From: Icerya purchasi
Lineage: Eukaryota > Arthropoda > Insecta > Hemiptera > Monophlebidae
NCBI GenBank assembly: GCA_039619475.1
Contig: CM077115.1
Coordinates: 146,076,274-146,140,273 of the forward strand
Reading direction: 5' to 3'
DNA length: 64,000 nucleotides
Part shown: positions 44,691-58,813 of the stretch, in pieces
Layout: each line of letters begins with the position of its first letter
How positions within the stretch are numbered: the stretch's first letter is position 1
Translations under genes and position numbers: made by a program
Notes under the pieces: model-generated
Told to the model about the DNA's origin: nothing
Seen by the model: the letters and a program-made list of their open reading frames with translations, nothing else
Database searches by the model: none

Positions 44691-44880
44691 AAAATTAAAA
44701 AAAATTAAAAAATTTCAAAATAAAAGGAGAAATGAATTGAAGAAGATCAAAGTGAATTGAAATGGACCGAAATAGATCGAAGTAGTCTAAATGGACACAC
44801 GCGAAAGACACAGTGAAATAACGAAGAAACATCGGGAAAACGGAAAAAGTAAAGATTAGTCGTTCTCGCATGTTGGACAG

Positions 44881-45687
44881 ATGCCAATTTCAAAAAGAAA
44901 GAAGAGAGTTATCTTTAAAAATGTTTATATCCATTTTCTATATTGTTACTTTATTAAAAACGTGCTACAGACTATCACATCTGCTCTCCCTTCTCACTCA
45001 ACCGACCACGTCGTTCTTCTTATTCGTTCCTTGATTCATGATATTTTCCATTCCCACTTAATCCAAACGGATTTCCTTCGGATTCCTGGCCATGCCGGAA
45101 TCGAGGGAAATGAGTTATTATGGTAGGTTTCTTCCTGCCTTCTCAGCTTCTAATATTACCCTTTTGTCTGCAGCTGCTCATTCCATATTATGGTTTAACT
45201 CCCTACGTGTCTCTCCTCATTCTCCAACCCAAACAACTCCTTTTTCTTGTAACCTTCCCTTCCACGCTTCCCCTGGTTTTTATTAACTTTCCTTCTATGC
45301 ACCGTTCTAATCTCTCTGCGATTTGCCGCCTGCATTTTGGGCATAACCTTCCTCATTGTTCCGTTATTCTCTCGGGCCTTCTCCTTATTTTGTCCGTTGC
45401 ACCCTCCCAGCAATCAATGTATTTGTGATCCCGATCATATAATGTTTTCGGTTGTTCGTAATTATCAACTGAACAAGCTTCTTTTTATTCCTTCCTCTTA
45501 CAAAAAAACCGGTATTCCCGCTTCATTACTATGCTTCATTCATTCTCTCCCTTCCTTCTCCTTTTGTTAATCTGGCTCTTGATTCTTTTCTGTCGGCTAT
45601 CTCTGATCTCTCTTCCCCCTCTGTTCCACTGTTCTTGGGCCACAATGTCCATGTTGACAAACCCATTTGAAAAAAAAAAAAAAAAAA
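44881..45687 (+). pseudogene. RNase H-type LINE 3' end with poly(A) tail
   Basis: The first frame gives HSTDHVVLLIRSLIHDIF and then IPGHAGIEGNELLW, the end of a LINE RNase H domain (..W.PGH.GI.GNE..D). The next frame gives SAAAHSILWFNSL, then SAICRLHFGHNLPHCSVI (LCRLRFGHN..P), then after a frameshift CICDPDHIMFS (C.C...DLDH..F). A tail of about 19 A at 45669-45687 marks the 3' end. This is an old 5'-truncated insertion with its end preserved. Confidence 0.75.
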
Positions 45688-48600
45688 TTATCAAAATGTG
45701 CGTTACAGAAAAAATCATAGTTAAAAATATTAATATAAAGCCAACATGTTTCGGAGTCGCCTACTCCCATAATCATGGCATGAATAAAGTTAAAAGTTAA
45801 AGTATGTTTAACTATCGTTTTTTCTGTAATACATTTTTTTTGATAAATTTTTAATAGAGTTATCTTTAATTACGCAAGGGAATTATTTTCATCGTGTGTA
45901 TCCTTGCGAATGCAGACTTGCCATCGGCCGAAAATTATCGATTAAATTATCGATTAAATAATCGATTACCGTGCGTCTAAACATCGGTCTGTCTTAAAAG
46001 CGCTGCTTGAATCGGTTCGTTTTTCAGTCTGTCTGAAAGTTATTGATGGAAACTTCGGTTCACCTGACGGCGACGAATGTTTAAAATTTCCGAGAGACTC
46101 GAGCGGTAAATTACCGATTCGTTTTCTTCGATCGCGGATGTGTACAGACAGGCTCGGAGTGCGCGCACGAGGTCAGTTTTCACTCCATTTATTTTAATTT
46201 TATGTCTTCACTTTTTTTCTTTTTTTTTTTGCCAACAGCTGAGCATCTAACAAGAAGATCCTTCACGCTTTCACGAATCAGCGGCCGAAAAATCCGTTCA
46301 GAAGCGCACGTCCTCTTCTGTCACGGTTTATTATTTATTCACCGAGATTATATTCCTTTTCAATGATCCCCGTCCGCGCGCACATTCGCATTCCTTCTCA
46401 TAAAACGCGCGCAAACTGCATCGCGAACAGATTTTTTCCCTTTAAAATAGCCATTATTTTTCCGGATGGCTTGAAAGGATCTACGTAAAAACGTCATCAA
46501 TTGAGTTGTATATAATGCGAGAAAAAAACCCAGTGCAAACTGCAACTGAAGAGTTTTCAGTGGGCTCGTTTGGATCACATGTGTTTGGAAAATATCGCGC
46601 GAAGATGCGAAAGAACAGTCCAGGCCTGTTTAATGGAGACAATTGAATTGGTATGACCGATATAACTGGCCGATGGTAGGAGTCATTCGATATTCAAGAT
46701 TATTCTTATCGGAGAACAATTTGTCGGTTGCATCGTGGCCGCTGCTGATTTTTCAGCGAGTACAATGGACAGAATGCAACAGAATGTGAGATTGCACGTT
46801 TTAGAATCCCCTTTCGCTATGCCAATCTACCGAGCAAATCAGACCTAGTCACGATAACAGTTTCTCCTGACTCATCGCCAGTGTCATTTCCAACGTCTCC
46901 CAACTTTCGTAAATTTGCCTATTCCGTGTTAAATTATTTTATTATTATTATTATTATTATTATACATATTTTTTTGAATGTATTCCATCAATTTTACAAC
47001 TAAACGCTGATGCCGATTTAAATTATTACAAATTCACGACAAACAAATCTGTATGAATACTGCTGAGTGGTCAAATGTTGAATTTTTGTTGTTTCGCATT
47101 TGATATACAAAAAAAAAAAAATGGGAACAGCTTTTAAGCTGGAGCGATCTTTTTTAAAGAAAAAAGAAGAAAACCAATGCATAGTTAGAACGAATATATA
47201 CATATATTGTTTTTTTTTTTATATTAATGGATGTATTTTTTTTTTTATTTTTTTTTTTTTTTTTGTCCTCACTTCGGATACTACCGATAATTGTAAGTTT
47301 TATTACATATAGAGTTATATGGCAAACAAAAATTAATGTGCCCCATTCAATTAAAAGTCTATTAGGTCACATTAATTCTGTTTTACAAAGTGTTTAAGTA
47401 TAATTCTTAATAGTAAATAGTGCCTTAATATAAATGAATATTATTTTTACGATTTTTCACCTTGATAGTAATTTAAAATTTTATAATAATTTTACTTTTA
47501 TAAAAAATAAAATAAATAAATTTTTACTTATATTTAAAAAATTATACAGCAATCAAACAAAAAGGGAATAATATTGTACAAGTCAGTAATATACTAAGCA
47601 ACATATTTTGTATGTCAGTAGCATGTATATCGATATGTTAAAAATACAACGTGTTTTAGGAAAATGTTACATAGCTATCGAAGACTTTTATAATTATAAA
47701 ACTAATTAAATCGTATAATAGAACGATAAGTTATCAAGTAGCTTTAGTTATTACAGGACTTAAACCCCGATGGATATGGAAATTGAAAAACATATCACTT
47801 TATTTAGTACTAATGTATAACATTAAGCTGAATGATAGTAACGGATGTATTGAAATTTATTTTTCTGGCCTGGCCATAAATCATTTTGCTACCATCAAGT
47901 CCATGTAGGAATAAACAATTAACAAAGAAAAGATGAACAGAAATAATGGATCATCTATCTATATCCCCGAAACTAATCCATCGAAGTTGTTTGAATAAAA
48001 TTAATTTCCCTTTAATAATATTGATATACGAAGCAAGTATGGCTGTAAATGTTTTTTATTATCTACCAAATCTGTTTGATTAGGAGGAAAAAAGTAGGTC
48101 AGATATCGGAAATGTAATTGCCGCTGAAAAACGACTGAACAGTAAAAGTTCACGAAACATATAGTTCAGAGTGTTTACATGAAGACAATAATACTCGCAT
48201 AATTTTAAGCACGCGGTTTGCGCAAATTTCCCGGAAAAAGAAATCGTCAACATACGATTAACACTGTTGAATCTGGCAATCTTCTTTCCTAGCAACAGTG
48301 CAGGTTTTGATCAAAGCTTCCTTCATTGAAAAATACTACACGAGAATTTTTTTTTTTTCTTTTTAGAATTGTTTGCCAGACAACAGTATACTTTCGCACC
48401 TTTAAAATGTCTGTGACGTCACCTTTAAGTATTCAATTTTGAAGAAATTGAATTCGACGACACCTCACCACCTTCTCCGCTTGTTAATCCATTGGAAAAT
48501 TTTTCGTTCGCATTATTCGCACCCTCCATCTACACGAAAAAATTCTATTAAGCCAAACGATTATATTTAGACTCTGTTTAATATCGTTATAAACAATATT

Positions 48601-50662
48601 GCAGCTCGAGTCAAGCAGCCAACTTGATGCGTTCTGCTTGCAGACGACCTTCACGGTACGCCCTAATGATTTGAAATTTTACAACATACAAATAGAAGAA
48701 TTGTCGCGAATAACTCTAGAACGGGTTTCAATTTTCATTAATAAGCTCTGCTTTGCATTTATATTACATCTGCCGATACTGCCGTTAAATAAACATGTAC
48801 ATCCGTCATGCAATGCAGTCAATTCAATGAAATAGCTGAACTTAACGTAAAAAAATCACTTAAATCATACTGAACGATGAACATCGTGAAGAAATTAGCT
48901 TGTTCATCTGCCAGATTCGAGCAACCTTCACTCTTCGAGATCTATCATTTATCGATAAAATCAAAAATTAATTACAGTGCTCTCTTATTCAGTATAGCTG
49001 ATAGAAAACTTTTTACACTTTCAGACAGTTCCTTCATTAGTTATTCAAATTCTGATCTTTTTGAACGATTCCACCATTCTTTTCACAATTTCTGTGTGCC
49101 TGAAAAGAAAAATTAGAAAAGCTCCGTATTCTCTTGCCGTCAGTGCTTTAAGTTCATTTCTTCACCACCGGGTACCTTTTTCCGATCAAGCCAAATAGTG
49201 AAATAAGTCGTGAAACTAAATCGTTTAATTTCACCGTGAAAATCTTTCCGATTTAAAATAATTTTTTAATGCTTCCATAAAACCATTTCCGATTTGCACT
49301 GTTTTTTTTTTTTTTTTTTTTTTTTTTGGAAACATTATGCAAAAAAAAAAAAGATAATAATTCTGAATGAAATTGTTTCGCTTCATTTAAATTCGTCAAA
49401 TTTTTGTATTTTATTTGAAGATTAGTCGATCACCTTTAGGAATAAAACCGTAAACGAAGGCAATTACATAACTTAATTCAACTAAATTTAATATCTAAAC
49501 TGGGCGCAGTATTAAAGTAATTGTTAAGAATTTTTACCGATATGGCCGACGAGAACATTTGTGACTACAATGTGTAGAAATTGTTCTGAGCTACACGTCG
49601 CGGAAAAAATTAATTTGTACTTCCTGTAATCCTGCTGTAACATCCTTCGAAAGCTTGAACACTGAGGGTATATTTCTTTCGTGCAACTTATTTATCGTCT
49701 AACGTTGATCATTCTAGATATCTTTTTTCAGTGAGTGGCTACAAGATTTGGCTCAGACTAAAGAAAAAAATAAATTGTACGGAATACGATGGGTATTATT
49801 TGAAGGTAAAACCTAGCAAATATTACCCGCGGCTGGAACACACCTATTAACACTTAATAGTGGAATAATTTACCATAATATTCGGTGTAAACTTATACTC
49901 TCACGTGACGTTTAAGCGTTAACGAAAGAGAAAATAAAGAGCGCGCCACATCCAGTGATAGTTGTAAAATTTGCGGGCCTTAGTCTTTCAATGATCGGTG
50001 CAATTAAAATCAATTAAGCCATCTCGCTTTTTATAACTCTATACGTGTATTTCTAACTGCGTTGAAATGGAAAAACTAATATGAAGAATACGATAAAAGA
50101 GCAAGCAAATAGATTTGTATAATCTAACAAACTATCGAGTTAGTTCTTAGTCTAATACGTATAACCAACAAGGAAGAATTGAGAATTAAATAAAGGAAAA
50201 AGTAATCTCGAAGAGTAGAAGGACAACAGACGATAATCAACCATGAACATCTAGCGTTCCGATGGTGTTAACAGAGATGTTGCATGATTATGAAGCGTTA
50301 TATTGGCTACCAAACGACGCGATAGCCTTTTCAATGGTTTATCGCGACATTAAAAGGAGGTTATGAGTCAGTGTTTGAACATTGCCCTTAGGTGGGAAAT
50401 TCGATATACAAGTGTATTTCTGTATGCGGTACGTATTATGTATGATCTGTCTTTAGAAGGATCGCATAAAGGAGAATCCGAGCCACACGGGCATTGAGAA
50501 TAGATTCTTTCGCTCGACACTTGTTATCTACCTGTTAACACGAATCAGGGTTTGTGGCGCTATCTTTTATTAAATGAACGACGAAAGAATTATATACCAT
50601 ACGGCTTTTAGCAATATAAATGTAATTTCGCTCACTACTTGCACTGTACACTAACTGATAAA

Positions 50663-50790
50663 GCTTTATCGCTTTATCGCTTTATCGCTTTATCGCTTAA
50701 TCGCTTTATCGCTTTATCGCTTTATCGCTTTATCGCTTTATCGCTTAATCGCTTTATCGTTTTATCGCCTTATCGCTTTATCGCTTTATC
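50663..50790. repeat. 8-bp minisatellite (GCTTTATC)n
   Basis: About 16 near-perfect copies, with TTAATC variants and one CCTTATC. Confidence 0.95.
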
Positions 50791-51046
50791 GGGAGGTATT
50801 TAATGGTAAAAAATGTGCAACGACGCACTATGGGTCATTTCGCTAATCTAACTGGCTTAAAGTATTACAGGAGAATTCGATGAAATTTCGGATTTAGATA
50901 GATTTTAATGTAAGAAACAAAATCATTTATCAAACTCTGAGCTACAACTTGTTTGAACTGCAAGCTAAGATCCCCTTCCGTATGTTTTTAATAATGAAGC
51001 TTAGTATGGTATGCGCGTTGTTTACTGATATATCAATATATATATA

Positions 51047-51420
51047 TTAATTACGACGTAATGCTTAGGCCACTCCCCATTAGAAAAAATGTCCCAATTT
51101 TATGTAACGTTAAATTTTTACCCACTTTATATACATATTAATTACAATATAATTCTTAGGTCGGCCCCTATTAACTTTTGTAACGAAAAATGTCACAATT
51201 TTAGGTGACGAAACAATGTCCTAATTTTATGTAATGAAAGTTAAATGTTAAGATGGGATTTTTGTGATTATGTTATTATATTCATATGAACCGATTTAAA
51301 ATTACGTTGTAAATATTTGATAATTTTATACAAAGTATAGGAGAGAAAGAAACAGAAATGTAATCAAAAAGGGTCAAAGGGCACAGCCCCTTGCAAGGCC
51401 AAAATGACCGAGTTATATAT
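51047..51420 (+). mobile_element. (TA)n-tailed interspersed repeat, copy D
   Basis: It shares start (TTAATTACGACGTAATGCTT), internal ATGTCCCAATTTTATGTAAC, the GGGCACAGCCCCTTGC block and GACCGAGTTATATATATATA end with copies B and C. An internal stretch (51115-51160) repeats the 5' motif. Confidence 0.75.
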
Positions 51421-53289
51421 ATATATATATATATATGTATAAAAATGTTTCCTTTATTATTATTAAACCGAAAATTGTAGTAAATTCTTGTTTATGTAGA
51501 TGACTTTCATGAAAGGTGTATAATTTTGTTTTTCATCTGTTACTATATCAACGCGTCGAACATGCATATCGATACATCAGTGTACGTGGTCTTGTTTGTT
51601 TCACCTGATGGTGCTACTTTTTATAAATTCTACCTTGTTTCGAGGAAATTTTCGCAGCATATTGGTTTTAATTGTATTCAAATATTTAAATTATTTGAAA
51701 AATTTTTAAGCTGGTTTTTGTGCGGATTTTTGTAATTTAAATATAATTTCTGTTTTTAGCGTTTTCTTCCTATGTAGATTTAATTTAGTTAGCGAAAGTT
51801 ATGAAAAACTTCAAAAAAACACACACTAATATAATAATTGCATTAATATTAGTAAGGTCCCAAAATTAAACATAGCCGTGCCTATTATTTTCAGTGTGTT
51901 TTGCAGAAAAATTTTTGCGATCGGTTTTTTTTTTTTTAATATAAGACGATGTGGTTTGTGTCAGACGAGCGGTGAGTTGAAAATTATGAAGGTTGTAGAA
52001 AGGAAGTAATAACAATTTTTATTATTTAATTCTAAAAAAATAGCGTACCACTTCATAATACGGTTCAGATTTAAGGTTACTACTTTTTCGTTTATTGAGA
52101 TCTTTCCCCTTTCTGAAAATAATAATTCGAAATTTTCGGTTGCACCTTGATTAAATTCTCCACATTATCCATTAAAAGTATGTTTACTCGGAAACCTTAC
52201 AGAGTAATACTATCGATTTCTTTCTACATGTCTTAAAATTATTCATTATTTTTCAGACTATCTATTTTTTTCTATATGTCTTAAAATTATTCATTATTTT
52301 TCCATTTTTAATAAGACTGGAATTTCATTTCAAGCCTTTATTTTAGGCTATATCATTTCCACTACTAACCTTTCATTTTTCTATTTTAAGTCTAGTAAGT
52401 TTTCTTATTCTTCTAGATTATTTTTCTTGTGATTGCGAATTCATTAGGCTAATATAAATTTTCTAATCATATGAAACCCCATTTTACCCGGTGGCGTTGA
52501 CGCTTACTCTTACTATTATTCAATTTTCCAAATCCTACGGTTCTCTTTTCTCCCGTTCAATTTCTCACAGTCGATTTAAATTCTACCATTGTTTTTCCCG
52601 ATTATTTGCTTATTTTCGATTCCATCAGTAGCCATCTGTGCTCTTCATTTTTTACGCGACTTTATCATTTTTCGTATCATTCGCATTTATTTTCCAGGCG
52701 CTTTTGGTCACGTAACGAAATTATCAATGCTCCGAAATGCTTTGCTCAAATCTTCAGCCCTTATTTAAAAAATACTACGTCAAATTTTGGTACTTACATG
52801 TTTTTTCCTAAAAGTTATGCCTCCTTCATTTGTTTGATATCTAATTTTCCGTTTAAACTGCCTTGGTTTCTTGCAATATTTCCTTTTCTTCGTCGCCCTG
52901 GTATATTGTCCCCGACATTCGGTCAGTTTCCGTTGCCTTCGTCTCTGGTCTTTATCACTCCTTAATCTTCCCCCATCATTGCTCATAACATCAACGATAC
53001 AGAGCTATTCATGACGCTAATCATTTATTATTTCGGGCATTTTCCTTTTAATATGTACCCATGTCTGTGCCGATCTGCTATGGTCTTCCGAGATCCGTCC
53101 CTTTTCTGTCTCTCTGTTATTTTTCCGCTACACTACTTCTCTCCGTTTGTTGGAATAATTCCTTTTTTCACTCACTGTTTCTGAGTAAAAATCCTTAATT
53201 TTTGAGCCCTAAATAAAAAGGGAAGGGAAATTTCACAGATTATGGCGTTCGGGGAACACTTTAATATTATGTGCTTTTAAAATTTCTTT

Positions 53290-53800
53290 TTCAGAGTGTT
53301 AATTATTAACGAGCGTTTTGTCAATTGCACGCCGTAGTTTCGGCGAATACTGTTGGAACAACGCCTTTTTAGGTATCTCTGGCTCTGAAATTTCTTCGCC
53401 TATATCTCATATCTATTGTTGAAAAACGTGTTATCTTTTTGAGTGTTTCTTCTTCAGAGCTTGCGAAATAGAAAAAAGTCATGTCCGGAGAATAGGGTGT
53501 GATCGCGGCATTACAGCGATGTTATGTCATCACGAACTGTTGGATAAGCAAATATGCGCGCCGGTGCGTTGTCATGGTGCAAAATCCTCACGAGAGTTGT
53601 GTTCCTCCAAAGTTCGGGGGTCGTTGATTGCCTCATGCAAATTACGTAGAATTTGTACGTAGTACTCCTTAATTGACTGCGCCTTACCAGTCGGTAAAAA
53701 TTCGATAATGAACTATTCCATTCCAGTCAAAGAAAACAATTAAAAGGAATTCACGTTAATTTTCGATCAGGCCTCGTGTAAGCTCGATAACTTCAGACGC
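53290..53800 (-). pseudogene. mariner-type transposase relic
   Basis: Downstream on the minus strand are FFDWNGIVHYRIF (53701-53740, second acidic block of the DD34D triad), then ILHHDNAPARIF at 53552-53579 (equivalent to W.LHHDNAPAH), then ITPYSPDMTFFYF and SSEEETLKKITRF. Stops and frameshifts occur throughout, and the final aspartate block is altered. TIRs were not located. Confidence 0.7.
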
Positions 53801-54056
53801 ACTTTATTCGTGTTTCACAGATTAATGCAAAAAACGGTGTGATTTTCGTTATTTACCGAATACTCTATGCCATCTGGAAAAAGTTGGATCAAATCGGTGA
53901 CCGACACTTCTGATGTTCCTCCCCCAAGGGTTAGGATTAAATGTCCACAGTTTGAGATCACTTCATCAATGTTTTAATATATGCGTTTGCGTGATAACAG
54001 CCCAATGGAAATAAGTTTAATTTATACTACAGCTAGGCTGATATATCGCAGTTCAA

Positions 54057-54057
54057 A

Positions 54058-54092
<35 letters not shown>
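54057..54092. repeat. (AAT)n microsatellite
   Basis: About eleven AAT units. Confidence 0.9.
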
Positions 54093-54095
<3 letters not shown>

Positions 54096-54199
54096 GAAAT
54101 AGGCCAGCTGCTGGGTTTTTCTTTTTTACGCAAAGCGTTATTACACGATAATATTCAACAAGTGCCTCGAAATTTCCACGCTAGCATGTCGTACGTCTA

Positions 54200-54355
54200 G
54201 TATCATTATTTTTTCTCTACTTTTGGGCTCGTCAACTACGAACATTAACCCAACGCAAGAAGAATTTTTCTATATTTCTAATTTACAAGAATCCGGATAT
54301 TTTAAGTGAACGAAATACCACTTTGCCTATAGCCAGCTGTGCCACGGTAGCTGAC
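54200..54355 (-). mobile_element. degenerate tRNA-derived SINE
   Basis: The minus-strand start (CAGCTACCGTGGCACAGCTG, then TTTCGTTCACTTAAAAT) resembles the SINE heads at 26243 and 33372, with an A-box-like TGGCACAGCTGGCTA. The B-box is not clear. Confidence 0.4.
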
Positions 54356-55645
54356 TACCGCGTTATTAATTTAGTTGGTCATCCGGAAATTCTAGTTGGA
54401 ACGAGAGTTTGTAGTTGGCTAAAATAAACACATTCAGTGGCGAATATTAGTGGACTGATATTTAACAAGCTCGAGGAATACACCTACAAAAAAAAAAAAA
54501 AAAAAAAAAAAAAGACGAAATTACCTGTTTCCATTGATTTATTTTGACCACGTGTCGCACTCTAGTATCAGTTTAGTTTTCGATGACTGTCGAATTCGAC
54601 CCTTTATTAGATCGATGTATTTCGTGTCGCTTACTTGTCTATTTTTTTCCATATTCCCCCCCCCCCCTTTTTTTTAAAATAATTACGGCATATCCGGTAA
54701 TTAATACCGGATATTTTGTAATGTAAAACCGCGGTAAATCGTTATTCGCGGTGCTTTATTATTTACTACGGGGGAAAAATTACTGCTACCAACCAATATG
54801 CGGTATTATAACTAAAACGAAATAATTATCTCTTCTTCTTCTTCGTCGAATTTTATCCATAATTCGTATATATAGTTGTTAGAACTCCTAAAAACTCTGG
54901 TCGGCGAAATTTTTATAACATTACGCACCATCTCTTTCTCAACACTCGTTTAATGCATCCATTATCAATGCAGTGTTGGATGATTTTACTTGTTTTTGAG
55001 TTGTTTTTTTTTTAGGCCTATCAACCGGGGACCTTTACCCAGAAACAATTAGAATTGGGAAGAAATCAATTACATCTTAATACGATCAGATATTGTTAGA
55101 AGAAAGGGACACAAGTAATAGGAACAATCTGTGGAAAGATAGGGCATAAGAGGCGCAATATGGAGTAGGAAGACCAACTTGTTTTTGGGTAATTATCGTT
55201 TACTTTGTTCTCGAAATAATGTCTCCTCCAGTGTAGTCGAATATAAACTTACCGGTATGTGTACACGATGAAGTAGCAAATCTAACAATTTAACGATTCA
55301 AAATTCTTTTGTAATCTCTAGCACACATGTATTCACGACAATATATACCAGTTTTACAAATTGTTACTACGTTTCTATTTCTATTTGAAATAATTTCAAT
55401 TAAAAATTAATGGCCATTGTATTAAATATATTTCACACGTAAAATTTACTTTGAAATTAGAGGAAATTAGAATAAGGTCTCTGTTAAGAGCACGTGCTTT
55501 AATCTTAAATTTGAAGACGACAGGTGGTGTATATGCTAATAAGATTCGAAATCGTGTTTGTGTGTTTCACAGAAGCACATCATCATTCATAACTGTTAGG
55601 CTTCGAGGTGATTTTAGAAAAGTTGTTTAAACACTTTTTTACGGT

Positions 55646-56380
55646 AAGTAAAGTAAAGTAAAGTAAAGTAAAGTAAAGTAAAGTAAAGTAAAGTAAAGTA
55701 AAGTAAAGTAAAGTAAAGTAAAGTAAAGTAAAGTAAAGTAAAGTAAAGTAAAGTAAAGTAAAGTAAAGTAAAGTAAAGTAAAGTAAAGTAAAGTAAAGTA
55801 AAGTAAAGTAAAGTAAAGTAAAGTAAAGTAAAGTAAAGTAAAGTAAAGTAAAGTAAAGTAAAGTAAAGTAAAGTAAAGTAAAGTAAAGTAAAGTAAAGTA
55901 AAGTAAAGTAAAGTAAAGTAAAGTAAAGTAAAGTAAAGTAAAGTAAAGTAAAGTAAAGTAAAGTAAAGTAAAGTAAAGTAAAGTAAAGTAAAGTAAAGTA
56001 AAGTAAAGTAAAGTAAAGTAAAGTAAAGTAAAGTAAAGTAAAGTAAAGTAAAGTAAAGTAAAGTAAAGTAAAGTAAAGTAAAGTAAAGTAAAGTAAAGTA
56101 AAGTAAAGTAAAGTAAAGTAAAGTAAAGTAAAGTAAAGTAAAGTAAAGTAAAGTAAAGTAAAGTAAAGTAAAGTAAAGTAAAGTAAAGTAAAGTAAAGTA
56201 AAGTAAAGTAAAGTAAAGTAAAGTAAAGTAAAGTAAAGTAAAGTAAAGTAAAGTAAAGTAAAGTAAAGTAAAGTAAAGTAAAGTAAAGTAAAGTAAAGTA
56301 AAGTAAAGTAAAGTAAAGTAAAGTAAAGTAAAGTAAAGTAAAGTAAAGTAAAGTAAAGTAAAGTAAAGTAAAGTAAAGTA
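55646..56380. repeat. (AAGTA)147 pentanucleotide array
   Basis: 735 bp of AAGTA repeated with no visible interruption. The long minus-strand reading frames through it (repeated Leu-Leu-Tyr-Phe-Thr) come from the repeat and are not genes. It is not the insect telomere repeat TTAGG. Confidence 0.98.
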
Positions 56381-58813
56381 AGTCCCATATATATCTTTGA
56401 TAAGGTATCGTGGATTGTGTAATTAAGCTTTTCATAACATAATGTACTTAAGGATCTAATGAATCTGATGAGAATACCGCGGACAGTTCCTTTCTTTCGG
56501 CTTTTTACGATATCTTATATAAAAATCAAATTTCTTCAGCCATCATAAAAATCCAGAGAGAGCTTTCTCAGTCTACGATGAACAGAGAGACATTAAAATG
56601 CGCTTTCATCAAAATTTGTAAGATATTCAATAATCTTTCGTCGCTAGTGCGTCTAATATAGAGCTCTATAGCCGATAAATCGAAAAAGGGTTTAGGAAAT
56701 AAATAATAAGAGAGAAAAAATAAATAAAAACGAAGCAGACATTTCTTTTGTAAGAAATTCGGCTTAAAATCAGCTGCTAATCACCCCCTTGGGGATGTAC
56801 GTTGTGCACAGACGTTTCTACAATTTAAACGGTTCGATATGAGCTCTTATTGGATTTCTGTGTCGTCCGCTTGTATGCGGTTTGTTGAAAAGGTATTTTT
56901 GAAATTCGATACCTGGTATTTCATTCTGTAAACAGTTGTATCGACGATAACAAAAAGAGTTCGAAACAAAAGTGAAACAAGTGAACGAAAAATACGAAAG
57001 TTAAAAAAAAAGCCAAAAAACAGACAAACCCTTTTAAGATATAATCGGTATATAAAATATGAGCGGTGTAGGGTTTCGGATGAATAAAATACTTACGCCG
57101 TGGCCTGATTAGTACAGACATCGAAGGACAGTCGTTAAATTAAACTGGTCTTCATATATCGTTTGATACTTCATGCTCATCTAGAAAATTACGTGAAATC
57201 TTACACGCTCGCATCTTCCGATATCTGTCTCTCTTTTTGTCTTTGTTCTTTATTCTTTATTTATTATTTTTTTGTTGAGAAATTTATTTTTATTCTATCG
57301 CACCTGTTTCGAGATCATTTATTCCAGTAAAGCAGCTAAATTTTACTAGTCATAAAATAGATAATAATAGATGTTGATTTTCAATCAATAAAAAAAAATT
57401 CGCACGCGACAGATTACATTCCTATGCGACTAATTTTTAGTATCAAAAAAGTTTCAAAGTAAAATTCAGACAAAGAATCTTTATTTTAATAATGAAAATC
57501 GATTAAGACACATCACGTACTTGACTGAGACAAATGATGGGTTTAATTAAGGTAGATATTATTAATTTCTAGGAAACGTTAAGCGATGAAGAACTTTTTT
57601 TATAATTAACGTACAATAATTTTTATTTCACTACGCGTGTCGGTCAATTAAATGTTATTTACGCAGACTTAGATAATCTTAGAATAATAACTCTAGAAAG
57701 AGATCTTTGATGGTATATAATCATTGATGAAGAGTTTAATCATTTTTTTGACACAGGTCTTATAGCTGGAGATGGTTTGAGAGTGGTACCTTTATTTATA
57801 TTTACACTATGGTAAACATTAGATTCAGTTCGCGATCAGACTAAGATGCACCACATTTTACACACGCGATGTGTGTCTCAACATGTTTATGTCACAATGT
57901 GCTTCTGTACAAAAGATACTGAGGAACTGGTTTAATTCTTTTTTCTTTCCCACTACTAGAATTAATTATAGAAAATATTTAATTCTTCTTAAAATAATAA
58001 CTTTTTTGTTTAAATTTAAACTTGATTTTTATTAAAAACAAGTGTATTTAAAGAGCTCGTGTTCATTTAGACGGCAACATTAGCGATAATAAAAGAAAAT
58101 AAGAAGAAAGAGAAGTTTAGAATAACCGAACGGCGGAAAGACAACTACTTTAGCTGGGTAGTATTTTTCATTGTCAATCTTTATTATCTTGTTTCAACTG
58201 CATCGACGGTGAATTAGTTACTGCATTTGTGCTTGGTTCGTTGAAGCGTGATAAGGATTTTTCTTTTTGTGCACGTTAATGTAGTTGCCGAGAAACAATA
58301 CGGAGAGGAGAGAATCACTTCGAACGAGAAGAAAGGATAGAAAAAGAAATGATGGAATTAAGAAACCTAAATATGACGTACGGGATTAAAAACGTTCAAT
58401 TGAGAGAGATAGGCATGGTTAAACTCGTAAGAAAAAAAAAAAAACATCATAGAAAATTTCATCGTTCGAATAAAGAGGATTGAATGTAAAAAATGTTATG
58501 AGGTAGATGAAAACGGAAACGATAGTAGAACGTCGAAGATTAGGTTTGATTAGGATTACTCGTTTTAAAAAAAAAAAAATGTATTACGCGTAGTAATTTT
58601 TTAAGATAATGAAAATAAGTAATCTTTCGTTTTGTTTTGTTTAAAGTAACGAGGAGATAGTAAGAAAAAAAGAAAATAGTTCCCTTAAAAGAATAAGAAA
58701 TCATATATCTAATAACTCAATGCCCCCCCCCCCATCAAAAAAAAAAAAAACCTAATCAAAAATATCCCGTTTGAGTTTGATGTTCAGCAAGATCTTTTAA
58801 CATCGTTAATGGG

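Noticed and set aside
52606..52965. 119-codon plus-strand frame in a pyrimidine-rich stretch
   Set aside because: No family motif is visible; possibly decayed LINE or chance.
55646..56380. Telomeric or CRISPR-like array
   Set aside because: The unit is AAGTA, not TTAGG, and there are no spacers; it is a simple satellite.
55614..56435. 273-codon minus-strand reading frame of repeated Leu-Leu-Tyr-Phe-Thr
   Set aside because: It is only the translation of the AAGTA array; any stop-free pentanucleotide gives long frames.
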